From positions 114,158,501 to 114,222,500 of the forward strand of contig NC_060213.1 in the NCBI RefSeq assembly GCF_021130785.1: a DNA stretch of 64,000 bases, written 5' to 3'. This document shows positions 45,911-58,002 of this stretch, piece by piece; position 1 is the first letter of the stretch; every line of letters starts with the position of its first letter. Position numbers and translations under genes: made by a program. Below the pieces are notes generated by a model. The model worked only from the letters and a program-made list of their open reading frames with translations, did no database searches and was not told the origin of the DNA. This DNA is from Homalodisca vitripennis (taxonomy: Eukaryota > Arthropoda > Insecta > Hemiptera > Cicadellidae).

Positions 45911-47716
45911 GCAAATCAAATCAAATCTTTAATTGCTCGTCACAATTACACATTGTATGGCAAACATCAGAATTAATTATAGATTTAAGACTCGCATTCC
46001 ACATTACCACCACGTCCAAACTTAAATAATGTTCATGCATGCCAGTCTCATTCATCCATCGCCAATCTCAACCCACTTCCAGCGCTGGAGTCAGTCATCG
46101 AATTGGGCGGTCTCCCAGTTAAACGCCAGAAACTCGTCAACGCTGTAAAATGCATTTGACACCAGGAAGCGCTTAAGACGAGCTTTTGACGCCTTGAGCG
46201 TTTGGGCGTTTGTAATAGAATTTGGCAAACTGTTGATAAAATGAACACCTGCCTGCGAAGGCAAGTGCTCATAAACCACCGTTCTGTGTCTTCCAGTACG
46301 GTAGTTATCTCTGCCTCTAGTCTCATACCCGTGTATGTCACGTCCCCTGGTTAGGGCACATTTAGACAAACAGAACAAAGATCTTTCTAAAATGTAGAGA
46401 CTGGGAAAAGTCAACAGTTGCAAAGTTTTGAATGCTGTCCTGCACGACTCTCTGGAATTCAACTTTGCGATGATACGTCCTGCACGACTCTCTGGAATTC
46501 AACTTTGCGATGATACGAATTGCTTTTTTTTGCAATTTGAACACCCTTAGGAAATTATTTCCTGTACAGGCCCCCCACAACACCATTCCATAGGAAAGGT
46601 GAGAGTTAATTAGCCCATAATATGCCGCAATCATTACCTGACTGGGGCAGTACCGGGCCAAGGACCTCAAAACATATATTCCTGAGGACAGTTTGGCACA
46701 CACATGGTCAATGTGATTATTCCATGTCAACCCTCGGTCGAGGAGTATTCCAAGGAATTTTGAGGAGTAGACTTCTTCCAATATGGAATCTGCCAACATG
46801 ACGGCTGACCCACATTGGGAGTCTATTGGACGCAGTGCGAAATTTAGCACGTTGGATTTCGAAGAATTCGTTTGAAGGTTGAGGCTATTGAAATATTGCA
46901 CACAATTGTTGATATCGACAAAGGTTTGTAGCTCCAAACCTTCTTTTGTGTTATCTCTGAAACAGAGAGTCGTGTCATCAGCATACTGCACAATTTTACC
47001 ATGCAGCAGCGATGAATGTACGTCATTGACGTACAACAGGAAAAGGATTGGGCTGAGTATAGAGCCCTGAGGGACTCCATAACTCAGTTGAATTGGTTTA
47101 GAAAGTTGGTTTGATATCTGGACCACTTGAGTTCTCTGACTTAAAAATGATTTAAGCCATAAGAGCGGCACACCTCGGATGCCATGAGAATGTAGTGTGT
47201 CAAGCAGTATTTCATGGTCAACGCAGTCGAATGCTTTAGAAAGGTCAAGGAACACACTTAATGTGTGATCCTGACGTTCTAGTCCCTCTACAACCATATC
47301 AACCAGACTCACCACTGCGTCTATTGTAGATTTATTTTTCCTGAATCCAAATTGATGTTCAGAAAGCTGGTTGTTTTTATTTAAGACATAAAGCATTCTC
47401 GTTAGAAAAAGTTTTTCAAATATTTTGCTCAATACAGGCAAAATTGTGACAGACCGATAGTTATTTATTGAACAGGGGTTTTCTTTCTTGAAAATTGGAT
47501 ACACTTTAGCAGTTTTTAGGAGAGAGGGAAAAACTCCTGAGTTAAAAGACAAATTGACCAATTGAGTTAGTGGTTTCACAATATGCCTTGAGCATTGTTT
47601 TATTAACCACATGGATTTCGATTCTAGATCATTTGATTTTTTAGCTGGTAATTGTTGAATGATTTTATCGAGCTCTTCCTCAATTACAGGAGTCAGAGCC
47701 ATTGAGGCTGTTGGAC
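45911..47716 (-). pseudogene. LINE-A reverse transcriptase fragment, array copy 3
   Basis: ORF 46362-47702 (446 aa) plus the shifted C terminus 46091-46462. Same 40-bp duplication as the other copies; truncated at the junction. Confidence 0.9.
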
Positions 47717-47860
47717 AATATGACGAAGTAGATCATTAAAAATGACTCTAATCTTTATAATTATTTTACTAAAATTTGTATCTTTTCTTATAAAAACGTA
47801 CATTAGATCGATGAAAAAATGATACACGATGTTTAAAATTTCTAAATTTTCTCTTATTAA

Positions 47861-49054
47861 ATGGCGGACTACAGAAAATATGCTAGTGATATTGAAAGGG
47901 CGGAGTTTAAAAATTTCTATCCAATTAGTAAACAACATTTGAATGAACCGAATAAAAGAACTGAGTTTAATATTGATTTTGGAGATAACTTTTGCTCGTC
48001 TAACTTCCAGTTTTATATTTCTGGAACTTTAACAAAACAAGATGGTCAAGCATATCTTGGAACTGATAATGTTAGATTAATCGATAATTTTATACCGTTT
48101 TTATTTTCTAAGATTGAAGTAAGAAAACACAATAAATTGATAGAAGAAGTCGAAAACTGTGGCCAATTAAGCACAATTAAAGGAACTATTTCGTATTCAA
48201 AAAGTGATGTTATTTCTCAAACTTCTAATGGCTTTGAATCAGATTTTAAATTTGGTGTTTTTGAAGCAGCTGGAAATTTATCTCATTTTGGATTAGGATT
48301 TTTTGAAAATGTTACTATTCCGATCTATAAAGGAGGATTTTATCTAAGTTTTATAAGAGCAGAAGACGATGATGTGATTCTGAAGACTGCAACTGGAAAT
48401 GTTATGCCTGTTGATGGAAAAATAACAATTACAGATTTTTTTATTAGAGTTCCAATGATTGATTATAAAACCACGAGTAAAATTAGGTTGATTGATGAAA
48501 TTACAAAAAGTCAAAACATTATGTTTAATTTTCTAGATTGGCAATGTATTGAACAAAAAGGTATTTCCGGAACAACTTATTCGTTCGATATCACAAATAT
48601 TTATAGAAATATCTTCAATCCCAAGTTCGTTATCATAGGTTTTCAAACAGATAGACAGAATAATCAAGAAAAAAATCCTTCAAAGTTTGATAGTTTGGAT
48701 GTAAAAAATATCAGAGTAAAATTGAACGGTTCTTATTATCCAGATGAATTACAAAATTTAAACATTTCCGGAGGTCTTTTCAGAATCATGTATCAGATGT
48801 ATCAAGATTTTAAGAAAGTTTACTGTAATAATAAGGAAATGTATTACAATCCTAAAGAATTTTTAGCGAATAGACCTATTTATGTCATTGATACAACAAA
48901 GAGTATGACAAATATTTCTGGTTCAAAGAACGATATAATTATCAATATGGATTTTCAAAAAGCTGTTACAAACGCGATTTGTTATGTGGTTGTGGTTTCT
49001 GAGAAATTTTTAGCCTATGATGTGATTAAGAACGATATTAGAGAAATTCAGTAG
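47861..49054 (+). CDS. DJR capsid-like protein, array copy 4 (intact, 397 aa)
   Basis: Complete ORF from ttaaATGGCGG to TAG. N-terminal MADYRKYASDIERAEFKNFY and NIDFGDNFCSSNFQFYI lead into beta-rich sequence with alternating hydrophobics. A middle FENVTIPIYKGGFYLSFIRA and a late IRVKLNGSYYPDELQNLNIS follow. I recognise the layout of arthropod proteins labelled 'double jelly roll-like domain', the capsid fold of the Polinton/adintovirus lineage. At 397 aa it is shorter than many Polinton major capsid proteins, so it may be a second capsid-fold protein, but no longer candidate is present in this element. Confidence 0.72.
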   Translation: MADYRKYASDIERAEFKNFYPISKQHLNEPNKRTEFNIDFGDNFCSSNFQFYISGTLTKQDGQAYLGTDNVRLIDNFIPFLFSKIEVRKHNKLIEEVENCGQLSTIKGTISYSKSDVISQTSNGFESDFKFGVFEAAGNLSHFGLGFFENVTIPIYKGGFYLSFIRAEDDDVILKTATGNVMPVDGKITITDFFIRVPMIDYKTTSKIRLIDEITKSQNIMFNFLDWQCIEQKGISGTTYSFDITNIYRNIFNPKFVIIGFQTDRQNNQEKNPSKFDSLDVKNIRVKLNGSYYPDELQNLNISGGLFRIMYQMYQDFKKVYCNNKEMYYNPKEFLANRPIYVIDTTKSMTNISGSKNDIIINMDFQKAVTNAICYVVVVSEKFLAYDVIKNDIREIQ

Positions 49055-49291
49055 TTAATGATGTTCATATTATTCTCTTTCATTCCTTCTAATATTTCAA
49101 AAATATACTCTTTCGCCACTGAAAAATCCCGATTTCTCCCGTAATAATCTTTATAATCGTACACATAATATCCTAAATAGTTGTACAATAGAATGAAATT
49201 ATTTCTATTTATCTCTGTTGTAGAAATGTAAACACAAACATTTGCGTTGAAAAAATTTATATCTCGGCAGACTTAGTTCCATAATCTCCAT
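49048..49291 (-). pseudogene. Small minus-strand Polinton ORF, array copy 4
   Basis: As 44189-44431, with one extra A near 49252. Confidence 0.5.
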
Positions 49292-49316
49292 TTAAACAAA
49301 AAATCTTTCTGTTTAA

Positions 49317-49829
49317 ATGGAAGAGTATAATGCCAACTGTTACAAGTGTTCTAATAGAGGAGAAATTATCGATAAAAGATATTTAGTTTGTAGAGGTTGT
49401 AATTTAATTTTGTACGAAAGACCTAAACCTAAGAAATTTCGAAATAAACTAACACATTTGAATAATCTGCTTATGAAATTGCAATATGGAGACAAGAAGC
49501 AAACAAAATTTGTTACAGAATTTAGAAAACAGAATAAAAATTTTTACTTATCTCTTGGAACCATTGACAAAATTATTTTCCTTTTCAAAGAATACATTAG
49601 GTTTGTAGGTATCGATACACACGTTTATTATGAAAAGATTTTACCTATAATCTTTCACTATTTGGATATTGAATTTGATTACGATTTTAAGCCTGAAATC
49701 TTTGATGATTTTATAGTACATTTGGAGAAATTAAACGAAGAACCTCGTGAAAAGAATGCGGTTTTACTCACATTCTCCCCGACTTCTCGAGTGATTGTTA
49801 GCAAATTTCATTTTTTTCCGTCTTTAAAT
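49317..49829 (+). CDS. Putative VLTF3-like late transcription factor, array copy 4
   Basis: Identical to copy 3 until an extra T in the run at ~49811, which replaces the final FRL with a longer tail (open to 49868). The stop of copy 3 corresponds to 49827-49829. Confidence 0.5.
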
Positions 49830-49842
49830 TTTTTCTATTTAA

Positions 49843-50148
49843 ATGGAGTTCTTGAAAGAGTTAAATGATATTGGAGAATGTAAGTTTAAAGAGTATAAGA
49901 AGTTAAATGAATTGGAAGAAAGGAAGAAACATAGAATCTTGAATTTGGAGAAAATGAAAGATAAATTCGGGTTTACAATAATTGCCGAGTTGGAAGATTG
50001 TAAAGTACACTTACCGAACAGATTTTTGACTGTTTTGGATGAGAAAAAGATTAAAGAATTAAACAAAAATGAAAAATTACACTTGGTTGTTACTGGAAAG
50101 AAGACTATTAAAGATAAAGACTGTGTTACTATCAATTTTGTAGAGTAG
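49843..50148 (+). CDS. Small TIR-encoded Polinton protein, array copy 4 (intact)
   Basis: Identical to copies 2 and 3. Confidence 0.7.
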   Translation: MEFLKELNDIGECKFKEYKKLNELEERKKHRILNLEKMKDKFGFTIIAELEDCKVHLPNRFLTVLDEKKIKELNKNEKLHLVVTGKKTIKDKDCVTINFVE

Positions 50149-50418
50149 AAGATTTTTCGTCGTAGCAGACATTTCAAATAGATTGATTTGACAGCTCAAG
50201 AAAGTAGAAGCAAACAGCTATAGATTCGGTAATTTTTCATTCGTGAGTTACAGATTCGTTTATTGTCCTTTAAACAGTATTTTTCATTGATTTACCGTCT
50301 GTCCCATTCGTGAGTTACTGTTTGATTTTACAGATTCGTTTATTGTCCTTTAAACAGTATTTTCCCTTGATTTTTGGGCTGTCCCAAAAGTGCGCCAGAA
50401 CCGCCATATTCATATCTA

Positions 50419-50473
<55 letters not shown>
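50419..50473. repeat. Expanded TA microsatellite at the Polinton right end, copy 4
   Basis: About 54 bp of TA against 12-18 bp in copies 1-3; the same flank on both sides. Confidence 0.9.
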
Positions 50474-50476
<3 letters not shown>

Positions 50477-50610
50477 ATTCAATTATTTTGTATTTGGCCG
50501 TATCTGTCACATATGCGTTTAAATAAGCAAACTAACATATGATCGGAAGACCAAATACCTGTCAAACGACTTTTATTTCCATTAAATTGTATAAATGGCA
50601 ACAAAGTAAG

Positions 50611-50752
50611 CGCTCTGTGGTGTAATGGTAGCACATTCACCCGGCAAGTGAGAGATCCGGGTTCGAATCCCGGCGGAGCAAGTACTTTTTGTAATTAAAT
50701 GTTTATTGAAATTAAATAAGGAAATTGCCATTTATACAAATTTAATTAACGT

Positions 50753-50760
<8 letters not shown>
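50611..50760 (+). repeat. tRNA-derived SINE, array copy 4
   Basis: Head 50611-50680 is identical to copy 1. The TA-rich end (50755-50800) is longer here, and ~30 bp (tgaatgtatacataataaaaatgaatgttgg) absent from copies 1-3 follows it. Confidence 0.72.
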
Positions 50761-50802
<42 letters not shown>

Positions 50803-51050
50803 AATGTATACATAATAAAAATGAATGTTGGAAAATTGTGTAATAATTTCTGGTTGCATCATACTTTAAGGCAAATCAAATCAAATCTTTAATTGCTCGT
50901 CACAATTACACATTGTATGGCAAACATCAGAATTAATTATAGATTTAAGACTCGCATTCCACATTACCACCACGTCCAAACTTAAATAATGTTCATGCAT
51001 GCCAGTCTCATTCATCCATCGCCAATCTCAACCCACTTCCAGCGCTGGAG

Positions 51051-53618
51051 TCAGTCATCGAATTGGGCGGTCTCCCAGTTAAACGCCAGAAACTCGTCAA
51101 CGCTGTAAAATGCATTTGACACCAGGAAGCGCTTAAGACGAGCTTTTGACGACGCCTTGAGCGTTTGGGCGTTTGTAATAGAATTTGGCAAACTGTTGAT
51201 AAAATGAACACCTGCCTGCGAAGGCAAGTGCTCATAAACCACCGTTCTGTGTCTTCCAGTACGGTAGTTATCTCTGCCTCTAGTCTCATACCCGTGTATG
51301 TCACGTCCCCTGGTTAGGGCACATTTAGACAAACAGAACAAAGATCTTTCTAAAATGTAGAGACTGGGAAAAGTCAACAGTTGCAAAGTTTTGAATGCTG
51401 TCCTGCACGACTCTCTGGAATTCAACTTTGCGATGATACGTCCTGCACGACTCTCTGGAATTCAACTTTGCGATGATACGAATTGCTTTTTTTTGCAATT
51501 TGAACACCCTTAGGAAATTATTTCCTGTACAGGCCCCCCACAACACCATTCCATAGGAAAGGTGAGAGTTAATTAGCCCATAATATGCCGCAATCATTAC
51601 CTGACTGGGGCAGTACCGGGCCAAGGACCTCAAAACATATATTCCTGAGGACAGTTTGGCACACACATGGTCAATGTGATTATTCCATGTCAACCCTCGG
51701 TCGAGGAGTATTCCAAGGAATTTTGAGGAGTAGACTTCTTCCAATATGGAATCTGCCAACATGACGGCTGACCCACATTGGGAGTCTATTGGACGCAGTG
51801 CGAAATTTAGCACGTTGGATTTCGAAGAATTCGTTTGAAGGTTGAGGCTATTGAAATATTGCACACAATTGTTGATATCGACAAAGGTTTGTAGCTCCAA
51901 ACCTTCTTTTGTGTTATCTCTGAAACAGAGAGTCGTGTCATCAGCATACTGCACAATTTTACCATGCAGCAGCGATGAATGTACGTCATTGACGTACAAC
52001 AGGAAAAGGATTGGGCTGAGTATAGAGCCCTGAGGGACTCCATAACTCAGTTGAATTGGTTTAGAAAGTTGGTTTGATATCTGGACCACTTGAGTTCTCT
52101 GACTTAAAAATGATTTAAGCCATAAGAGCGGCACACCTCGGATGCCATGAGAATGTAGTGTGTCAAGCAGTATTTCATGGTCAACGCAGTCGAATGCTTT
52201 AGAAAGGTCAAGGAACACACTTAATGTGTGATCCTGACGTTCTAGTCCCTCTACAACCATATCAACCAGACTCACCACTGCGTCTATTGTAGATTTATTT
52301 TTCCTGAATCCAAATTGATGTTCAGAAAGCTGGTTGTTTTTATTTAAGACATAAAGCATTCTCGTTAGAAAAAGTTTTTCAAATATTTTGCTCAATACAG
52401 GCAAAATTGTGACAGACCGATAGTTATTTATTGAACAGGGGTTTTCTTTCTTGAAAATTGGATACACTTTAGCAGTTTTTAGGAGAGAGGGAAAAACTCC
52501 TGAGTTAAAAGACAAATTGACCAATTGAGTTAGTGGTTTCACAATATGCCTTGAGCATTGTTTTATTAACCACATGGATTTCGATTCTAGATCATTTGAT
52601 TTTTTAGCTGGTAATTGTTGAATGATTTTATCGAGCTCTTCCTCAATTACAGGAGTCAGAGCCATTGAGGCTGTTGGACTCTGTCTGCGCGTGGGATTCC
52701 CCTGTGGCAGCGATGGACGAGGGCCCCGTCCACAAGCAACAGACGCAAAACATCCGTTAAACTCGTCGGCAACCCTAGAAGCATTACTCACTAGGGTGTC
52801 CCCAATTTTGACTGTGATTTGCTTGGATTCGTGATGTTTATTGTTAATGATGCCCCATACAGTTTTAGAAACGTTTTTTGAATAAATAATTGATTTTGAG
52901 ACATCATACGCTTTTGCAGCTTGGATCACCTTTCTATAATTTTTTTTTATAATTTCGAAAAAAAAATTTTGAACTGTTCATTGGACGTTTTCCTGTTTAT
53001 TTCGGATAAAAACTTGAGTTTCTCTCTCGAAACCAAAATGACTTTAGTGATCCAAGTATTATTTACATTCTTAGGACGAGGTTTGATCGTTTTTGAAGGG
53101 CAGCAGGTGTTTAGATGGAAATTCAAACATTCATTGAAAATTTGAAACTGCTGCTCTACTGGGTGTGAAGAATTTAAAAAATTCCACTTTTCTTTTGAAA
53201 GGGAAGCGTTTAGGAGAGCAATATTTTCTGGCCTCGTGTCTCTTATTGTTTTGGTAATTCTTGGTTCATTCGCGATTTGTTTTCCACTAATGATAGCCTC
53301 TTGGCCACAGTGGTCTGAGATAGCTGTGTTGACCACCGACACTGTGACATTTTCAACGTTTGTGATGATGCTATCAATAGCCGACTGTGTTGTAGCCGTC
53401 ACTCTCGTTGGAGTTTTGACCAACAGTTCAAGGCCAAATGACCTCAGCAGATCGACTAGTCGCTTGGTGGATGGATGATTGCTGTCCATTGCATCCACGT
53501 TGAGATCTCCCATCAAGACGTAATCGTATTGATGGTTAGTCAGGTCAGTGAGTAACACTTCGAATTTGGAAAAAAAAACTGATCTTCATTTCCACTGGAA
53601 GACCTGTAAATCCCTATC
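51051..53618 (-). pseudogene. LINE-A ORF2: endonuclease C-terminal part and reverse transcriptase
   Basis: Endonuclease part 53618-52947 with GDLNVDAMDS and the catalytic AISDHCG. The reverse transcriptase ORF 52929-51325 has LDLSKAFDCVDHEILL, YGVPQGSILSP, the catalytic YADD (~51940) and LGILLDRGLTW. Breaks: an A run at ~53570; a shift near 52940 (A/T runs); and an exact 40-bp tandem duplication (51401-51440 and 51441-51480) that moves the last 124 codons (51425-51051) to another frame. The N-terminal endonuclease piece lies beyond LINE-B at 58134-58496. Confidence 0.9.
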
Positions 53619-54054
53619 ACAATTAAGAATAAGAATAAGAATAAGAATAAGAATGTATTTATTCCATCATCAAATAACAAAGGTAAACATATGTAAAAAA
53701 ACTTGGAATGACTAGTCACCGCATCAAGTAAAGGTGCTAGCACAATGAAAATAAACAAGAACTTCTTACATCAAACAGTCTAAATATTTACTTATAACCT
53801 AGCGGTCCGCTGCAGTGTCAGCACTTATTTATTTAACTGAACCAAAGTACACTTTACATTAATACGAGTAAGTAAAATAAACTAAGTAAACTATTCACTT
53901 CACTAAGTAACCTCGTCAGTAGGTGAACTAAAAACATCCAATACATTAAATAAAGCCAAACAATTGAATACTTAAAAATATTTACACAAACGCATATAAA
54001 CTCTATTCCATATATATACAATAGGAATTCGTTTTTAATTTTCATAATTATAGC

Positions 54055-56930
54055 TAATGTAATATTTCTACCAGGTCATTAATGTTGTCTTTATCAAACA
54101 GCCATGATTTTAATTTAATCTGAAATAGCCTTAATGTTTTGACTGTTTTTTATGTCTATTGGTAAAATATTAAAAATTTTTGGGCCTAAAATTATAAATG
54201 TTTTACTGAACATAGTTTTATTCACTTTTGGTCTAATGTATGTTACTTTAGAAGCTGCCCTGGTATAGAAGCGAAATTGTTTTGAACATTTATTTCCACT
54301 ACGTATGTAAAACATTTTTTAATACTTTAAAAATAAAAAGGTATTTTCAGAGGCAGAATGTTTTAGGAGGCGAAATAGAGGCAAGGACGGTTCGTGTTTG
54401 GATTTAAATGTTATACTCCTTATAAAGTGTTTTTGTATGATTTCTAATGGATTTATTGTGGTATTGTTTGCTGCACCCCACACTTCTATACCATAAGTCA
54501 GTCTTGAGTGGATTAAGGCAAAAATATAGCATACGTAAAAGGTCATCGGTTAAAATATTTCTTAAATAATAGAACGTTCTTATATTTTTTTTTTAATTGG
54601 GTCTGTAGATGATAGATGTGTTGCTTCCATGAAGCGTTTTCGTCTAGAATTACGCCCAGATATTTTATATGAGTTACTTGACTAATAATCGGCAGGGACA
54701 GTTATCATTGATTGAGCAATTTAAATAATCGTGATATTTTAAAGTATTAGGGAAAGAGTATTGTTTTAGGTCAAAATTAATAAAGTTTGTTTTTTCAGCA
54801 TTTATTTTCATTCTGTTGTTAATACAACCGGTTCCCAAGGACTTGAAATCTTCATTAATGTCGACCCAATATGTTTTTACCCCAACTTTTCTTGGAGTAA
54901 TGGATGGCAACGTCATCGGCAAATGCTATTATTTTACCCTTGAATGGAACATTCATTAAATCATTTATGAAAATTAAAAATAGTGTTGCAGACAGTACCG
55001 ATCCCTGGGGTACACCTTTCACAATAGATTTTGCGTGACTGAGACAGTTTTGAATTTTTACTTGCTGGGTTCTTTCTTTTTAGAAAACTACTAAACCAGT
55101 TTAGCAAAGGTCCTCTTATTCCAGCGAGTTCTAATTTGTCTAGAAGTATGTCAATGTCAACAAGTCGAAGGCCTTTGAAAAATTTATAAATAATCCTGTA
55201 CATTTATGACTATTATTTATGCTGTTTTAAAATTCCCTCCATAAAAGTTGCAATAGCCGATTCTGTACTTTTACCTTTAGTAAGCCAAATTGGTTTAGAT
55301 GAAAAAAAAGTTGTTGTTATTTAAAAATGAAAGTAGCCTAGATTTAATGCACCTCTCTAGAATTTTAGATATAATAGGCAATAGAGCAATCGGTCTGTGG
55401 TTTTGTATCATTTCGGGGCTGCCTTTCTTAAAAATAGGTACAATTATAGTTTGTTTTAATTTAGAAGGAAACTTGCCTGTTTCAAAACTTAAGTTTACAA
55501 TATATGATAATACTTCAGATATAGCAGTTTCAATATGTGTTTTATTAAATTGGACTGATATATTGTCAATTCCAGTAGATCTTTTATTATTTAGGGATTT
55601 AATGGTATTTGCTATTTCTAGCGGAGTGACAGGACTCAGGAACATGGAATGCGGTTGACGGCAACAGTGTGCGAGGGCTGCCTCGCGAGGGGGGGAGGGG
55701 CCGGCTATCAGCTGTTGAGAGACTGATACAAAGTATTCATTGAATATGTCGGCTATTGATTCTGGCTTATCGATTATGGTGCCGTCCTCCAGTCTTATCT
55801 TAGTAGTTAGTTTTTTATCAGTTCTATCAATTAGACTGTTGATTGTTTTCCATTGATATGCTGAATTACCTGCATTGCGATGAATTAAATTGTGGTAGTA
55901 GTTTTTCTTTGTACAACTTATCTCGGTTTGAAGATTGTCTTTAAATTTATTAAAGTAATTGCAAAAAGATTTGTCATACGGTCTAATTTTTCAAAATTGT
56001 TTACTAATTTGTTCCTCTTATTTATTTTTTTTAACAGTGATTCCGTTATCCACGGACTTTTGAATTTAGCTTTGCTGAATTTCGGCAGAAATACTTTTTC
56101 ATTGGTATTTGAAATTATACTTTCATGTAATGTATCATAAAACATATCTAGTGACAGGTCAACGTCTGTCGTATGATAGATTGCATCCCAGGAGGAAGCT
56201 AATAAATAATGTTTAACACCCTCAAAGTTAATTTTTTTAATTGCCACTTCTTTGTTGCGCTGCAAATTGTGTACATTAAGTTATTTTAGAGTTAATGCTA
56301 TTAAACTGTGGTCGGTAATGTTAATGTGAAAAATTCTGTTTTGAAGTTTGTTAGATTTTTGTGCCTGACGAAAATGTGATCCGACATGAAGCATGTTCTG
56401 TAGTTATTCTAGTGTTATCATTTTATAAGCGAGTTAAAACTATTATTTTGGGATACAGAGATAGGTAGGCTTCAGATTCGGGACTATGTTTTTTCCTATA
56501 TCTATATTAAAATCTCCAATAACTATAGAATTTGGTTTTAATTGTTTGAGAACAGGTTCTACTTCTTTTACAAACTCCAATTTTGAAAACTCATGCATTC
56601 TATAAACGCAAAGTAATGAAAATATTAGGTTGTCAAAATAGATTTGTAGTAGCAATACATCTGCAGTTGTCATCTTACATTCTATAACATTTGCCTTAAT
56701 TCTATTATTGATGAAAACCACTATGCCACCTGATCTGTACGTCTCGTTACAGTTATAGAAGGAGGTATAAATTAGGTATTTGGTAGTGTGTTATTTCATT
56801 ATTAAAAATCCAAGTTTCAGTTAAGATCAAAACATCAATATTTCGTTCTAGCTTTTGCAAAATACATTAAAAGTAAATCAAAGTTTTTCCTGAGGCTTCT
56901 AATATTTTGATGTATAAACGATATATGATT
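54055..56930 (-). pseudogene. LINE-B ORF2: endonuclease-reverse transcriptase
   Basis: Minus strand: LILTETWIFNN (~56835) and IVIGDFNIDIG (~56520) of the endonuclease; then reverse transcriptase blocks NNKRSTGIDNIS (~55580), PIFKKGSPEMIQNHRPIALL (~55425), a frame-shifted palm with AFADDVAI (~54917), and the thumb SRLTYGIEVWGA (~54490). The C terminus ends near 54058. At least seven frame breaks. Confidence 0.87.
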
Positions 56931-57066
56931 GAATTTGTTTACAAGGGAAGAAAGACTGATCCAATGTATTAAATATACAACTCATATAGTGTTAAAGAGT
57001 TAAATATGAATAGAAAATAGCTAAAAAATAACATACTTAGATCTAATTACGAGTAGCATAAACTAT

Positions 57067-58002
57067 TTACAACTTATCTAAATCAGCGAAAGTGTCAACC
57101 TTCTTACATTTTTCTCCTTCGCCTCTTCGCACGAAGATCTTGCCGTCCCTGGTCCACACGTATTTGTACCCCTTCGTTTTCGCAGCCTCTTTGGTCCTTG
57201 AGAGGAGTTGTTTATTTTCTGGCGAGAGATGTTCATTGATAAAACACTTTATTCTGTAAGTTGAATCTCGGGTTGATCTTATTGGCTGTCAGTGGTCGCA
57301 CGTTCCTGAAGCTGCTGATCCAGACGTCCTTTTCCTCGAAGGTAGAGAACCGGACAATGATAGGCGGCGTCCTCTTCTTATTAAAGGAAGGTATGCGGTG
57401 AGCTGCTACCACTCTTTCTCTCTTCAGCTCGACTCCGATGGCTCTCCCAACGTCGTGGATGATGGCGTAAACATCTTCATTATTTGATTCAGCACTCCGT
57501 CGATTTCTATATTTTGTTTCCTGGAGTACTGTTCTAGGTTTCTAACCCGTACCTCCAGATTCGAAACGTTGTTCCGTAGCTCCAAGTTCTCTTTCTGAAG
57601 CTTAAGGTTATCTTCCTGGGTTTTCTTTAATTCTTTCTGACATTCTCCATTAGTTTTGTTACTTTCCTCAACTGTGGTATTGAGGAAGCTCAACGAGGTG
57701 CCTGAGGGCTAACGTTCTCGGTGGCAATCTTCTTCAACTCTTTTCAGCATTTCTTTCTTGAATGCCTCGATAGTGTTGACTAGAAAACTCCTTGCTGATG
57801 GTCGTGGTTCCTGCTGATTTGCTACTGGCCACTGATGAGGACTTCCGGTTTACAGGAATTACATATCCAATCTTTCTTTGGAACTCCTTGTTTTCTGCGG
57901 AACACAGTTAAGATGGCACACTGCTCCACAGTTCTCTGCACACCTCACCAAGTTAGGTTCACCATCACACGCTGAGTTACAGACACTGCAGTTAACCGGC
58001 AT
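57067..58002 (-). pseudogene. LINE-B ORF1: PHD finger, coiled coil and FP-like domain
   Basis: Starts MPVNCSVCNSACDGEPNLV, a PHD-type zinc finger completed by ICNSC one frame over (~57862). Then a coiled coil (57693-57480, with NLEVRVRNLEQYSRKQNIEID) and a C-terminal region with NKKRTPPIIVRFSTFEEKDVW and YVWTRDGKIFVRRGEGEK, which corresponds to the FP25K-like domain shared by insect LINE ORF1 proteins and baculovirus FP proteins. Breaks lie near 57870, 57705, 57480 and 57240. Role: RNA-binding partner in retrotransposition. Confidence 0.8.

Larger units (their letters stand above)
33091..52679 (+). repeat. Four-copy tandem array of a ~4.87-kb Polinton/SINE/LINE segment
   Basis: Units: 33091-37984, 37985-42855, 42856-47718 and 47719-52679. 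Each begins tatgacgaagtagatc, inside the 3' end of the gene at 32710, and ends in the LINE-A reverse transcriptase at gttggac. The three internal junctions are identical (gttggac-aa-tatgacg): two extra bases and no long homology. Before unit 1 the Polinton continues leftward; after unit 4 LINE-A continues rightward (ggactctgtc). One initial joining event followed by amplification, or an assembly artefact, would both give this. Copies are nearly identical apart from one-base indels and microsatellite length. Confidence 0.93.
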
